Position numbers and translations under genes: made by a program
Origin: Gammaproteobacteria bacterium
Lineage (GTDB): Bacteria; Pseudomonadota; Gammaproteobacteria; UBA6429; Thiohalophilaceae
Assembly: GCA_016194635.1 (NCBI GenBank)
Contig: JACQBC010000033.1
Location: forward strand, 1-64,000
DNA: 64,000 nt
Reading direction: 5' to 3'
The notes under the pieces: generated by a model
Databases searched by the model: none
Told to the model about the DNA's origin: nothing
The model's input: the letters and a program-made list of their open reading frames with translations, nothing else
Shown here: one piece after another, positions 62,457 to 64,000 of the stretch
Numbering within the stretch: the stretch's first letter is position 1
Layout of the letters: each line of letters starts with the position of its first letter

Positions 62457-62921
62457 ATGAACACGAACATCACCATTGTAGTGCTACTGATGACAATGAC
62501 ATTTTCAACCCATGCGGCCGCGGTCTACCGTGGGCCGGCCACTTCACTGTATTACATTGATGATGGGATAGAATACAGTGTATTAAACATAGTACGTACG
62601 GCGATTACGCCCTATGGCACAAGTCATACCCTGCAAGTCATTCTAAAGAACAATCGAGTTGCCAATTATGTCCCCGAGCTGGCCGTAAAGATCGTTGTAA
62701 AAGGACTTTATTCGAATCAGTATTATGATTCACCCGACTTCAGCATCACGGGCTGTGGCCAGTGGTTACCCGTCGGACAGACGTGTACGGCCGATCTCAC
62801 TTATACGCCCATTACTCCGGATGTGATCGATGGGGTGGTGCATGCGGTGGATGAAACCTTGATCATTACCTGGAACGGTTCGATTTTTCTGGGCCCGACG
62901 GTCGAAGGTCTGGCGCAGTGA
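62457..62921 (+). CDS. Small secreted protein with an ASH-like Ig pattern
   Basis: 154 residues with a signal peptide (about 1-20). AAGGAAAC box at 62445-62452. The C-terminal part (ITGCGQWLPVGQTCTADLTYTP) has the Cys-x-L-x-x-G-x-x-C-x-V-x-F-x-P pattern that the giant protein's C-terminal repeats also show, so it may have the same Ig fold. Substrate or partner unknown. Confidence 0.6.
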   Translation: MNTNITIVVLLMTMTFSTHAAAVYRGPATSLYYIDDGIEYSVLNIVRTAITPYGTSHTLQVILKNNRVANYVPELAVKIVVKGLYSNQYYDSPDFSITGCGQWLPVGQTCTADLTYTPITPDVIDGVVHAVDETLIITWNGSIFLGPTVEGLAQ

Positions 62922-63057
62922 TAAACAGATAATTAACAAAAAATTAATAATATACCCTTGAACCTACGGCAAAACCGTAATGATTACTTAAGTGAATCTT
63001 AAGGTTGATTACCCTATACTCCGGGTAAGTTAATGAGTTAATAACGAACCTTAAAGC

Positions 63058-63753
63058 ATGAGCAGTCCAACCCTACTCAATCAAAACCAGGTTTTCCCGG
63101 ATCGGGCGGGGGTTACGGTCTTTATCTGCGAGGACCACACCATCGTGCGTGAGGGTTTACGGGCCTTGCTGGCGCTTGATTCTGCTATTACGATTGTGGG
63201 CGAGACCGATAATGGCCATGACGCGATACGTTTGGTGGGGGCGCATAAACCCGCGCTCGTGTTAATGGACCTGTCGATGCCGGACATGAACGGCATGGAG
63301 GCCACGCGTGAAATCAAACGCCGCTATCCGGAAGTGATGGTGATCGTATTAACCGTGCATAAGGGCGAGGAATATATCCGCGCTACATTAGAAGCCGGTG
63401 CCAACGGTTATGTATTAAAAGATGCCACCCACTCCGAACTCAAGCTGGCGATCAAAAATGTCATGCATGGCAAGACCTATCTTAGTCCGAGTATTTCTGA
63501 CAAGGTGATCAATGGGTTTTTGGACGGCAGTCCGGTGCTGGTTAAATCCGCGCTGGATATACTTACCCACCGCGAACGGGTGGTGTTAAAACTCATCGCG
63601 GAGGGCAATCCCAACAAAAGTATTGCAACCCATTTGAGTATCAGCGTTAAAACGGTGGAGAAACACCGATCCAATTTAATGCGCAAACTCAATTTCCACA
63701 ACACCGCCGCGATCACTGCTTTTGCGATTGAGCGCGGGCTGGTTACTAAATAA
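63058..63753 (+). CDS. NarL/FixJ-family response regulator (LuxR-type HTH)
   Basis: 231 residues. Receiver with ED at 25-26 and phosphoacceptor Asp71 (LMDLSMPDMNGME); LuxR HTH near the end (LTHRERVVLKLIAEGNPNKSIATHLSISVKTVEKHRSNLMRKL). Closely related to the regulator at 51798 (GKTYLSPSISDKVINGF against GKTYLSPSISEKVIHVF). No histidine kinase nearby. The upstream region holds an inverted CTTAAGGTT / AACCTTAAAG pair (about 62998 and 63049) that might be a binding site. Confidence 0.9.
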   Translation: MSSPTLLNQNQVFPDRAGVTVFICEDHTIVREGLRALLALDSAITIVGETDNGHDAIRLVGAHKPALVLMDLSMPDMNGMEATREIKRRYPEVMVIVLTVHKGEEYIRATLEAGANGYVLKDATHSELKLAIKNVMHGKTYLSPSISDKVINGFLDGSPVLVKSALDILTHRERVVLKLIAEGNPNKSIATHLSISVKTVEKHRSNLMRKLNFHNTAAITAFAIERGLVTK

Positions 63754-63782
63754 AACCATTCTCTGCTTCTACGATACCCTCT

Positions 63783-64000
<218 letters not shown>

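Noticed and set aside
62922-63057. Sigma-70 promoter before the last LuxR-type gene (TATACT near 63014)
   Set aside because: The -35 at the right distance (GTGAAT) is poor, so I do not list it as a feature.

Overview
The window looks like chromosomal DNA of a chemolithoautotrophic proteobacterium, most likely gammaproteobacterial, possibly betaproteobacterial. Basis: red-type (form IC) RuBisCO with a red-type activase, SCO1/cytochrome c/multicopper oxidase genes, Tex, RluF, ArfB, a branched-chain-type ABC operon and a type II secretion/pilus-like operon. I cannot name the species. No rRNA, tRNA, CRISPR array or intact IS is visible.

Layout. 1-5.5 kb is accessory and decayed: two effector-like genes, each coupled by a 4-bp ATGA overlap to a small lipoprotein gene, between broken genes (a REP-type tyrosine transposase, an IS3 orfB fragment, a ParE-type toxin fragment, a cytochrome c). 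5.5-9.6 kb: small transporter, methyltransferase, YebC, RluF, and a ParD/ParE pair whose toxin gene is split by a 116-bp palindromic repeat. 9.6-14.7 kb: CO2-fixation locus, cbbR divergent from cbbL-cbbS-cbbX, then two small unknown genes. 14.8-25 kb: MASE3-GGDEF-EAL protein, ArfB, a run of secreted proteins of unknown function, an RluA-like protein lacking the catalytic Asp, Tex, a stand-alone CcmI-type Ig domain, and a GGDEF response regulator. 25.1-28.1 kb: an ethylene-receptor-like copper sensor domain without a kinase, followed by a hybrid histidine kinase and an Rcp1-type receiver.

28.4-43.9 kb is the most unusual region: two secreted cupredoxin proteins, a giant 2775-residue secreted protein (degenerate cupredoxin, Ig-like, TIG, beta-helix and three C-terminal ASH-type repeats), a small secreted protein, a LolA-fold protein, a SCO1 copper chaperone and a cytochrome c fused to a type I periplasmic-binding domain. 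The copper ligands are distributed in a complementary way: one cupredoxin protein carries a full type 1 site plus half of a trinuclear site, the other carries the missing half, and the giant protein has lost almost all of them. I propose a multi-subunit extracytoplasmic copper oxidase; the substrate (metal ion or other) is unknown.

43.9-50.6 kb: PilZ-like protein and a liv-type ABC operon with a LivM-LivG fusion. 50.8-62 kb: small genes, a LuxR-type regulator and a tightly overlapped ten-gene secretion/pseudopilus operon mixing GspD/E/F/G with PilM/N/O-like parts. 62.4-64 kb: small secreted protein, a second LuxR-type response regulator and, at the edge on the minus strand, the C-terminus of a MerA-like mercuric reductase.
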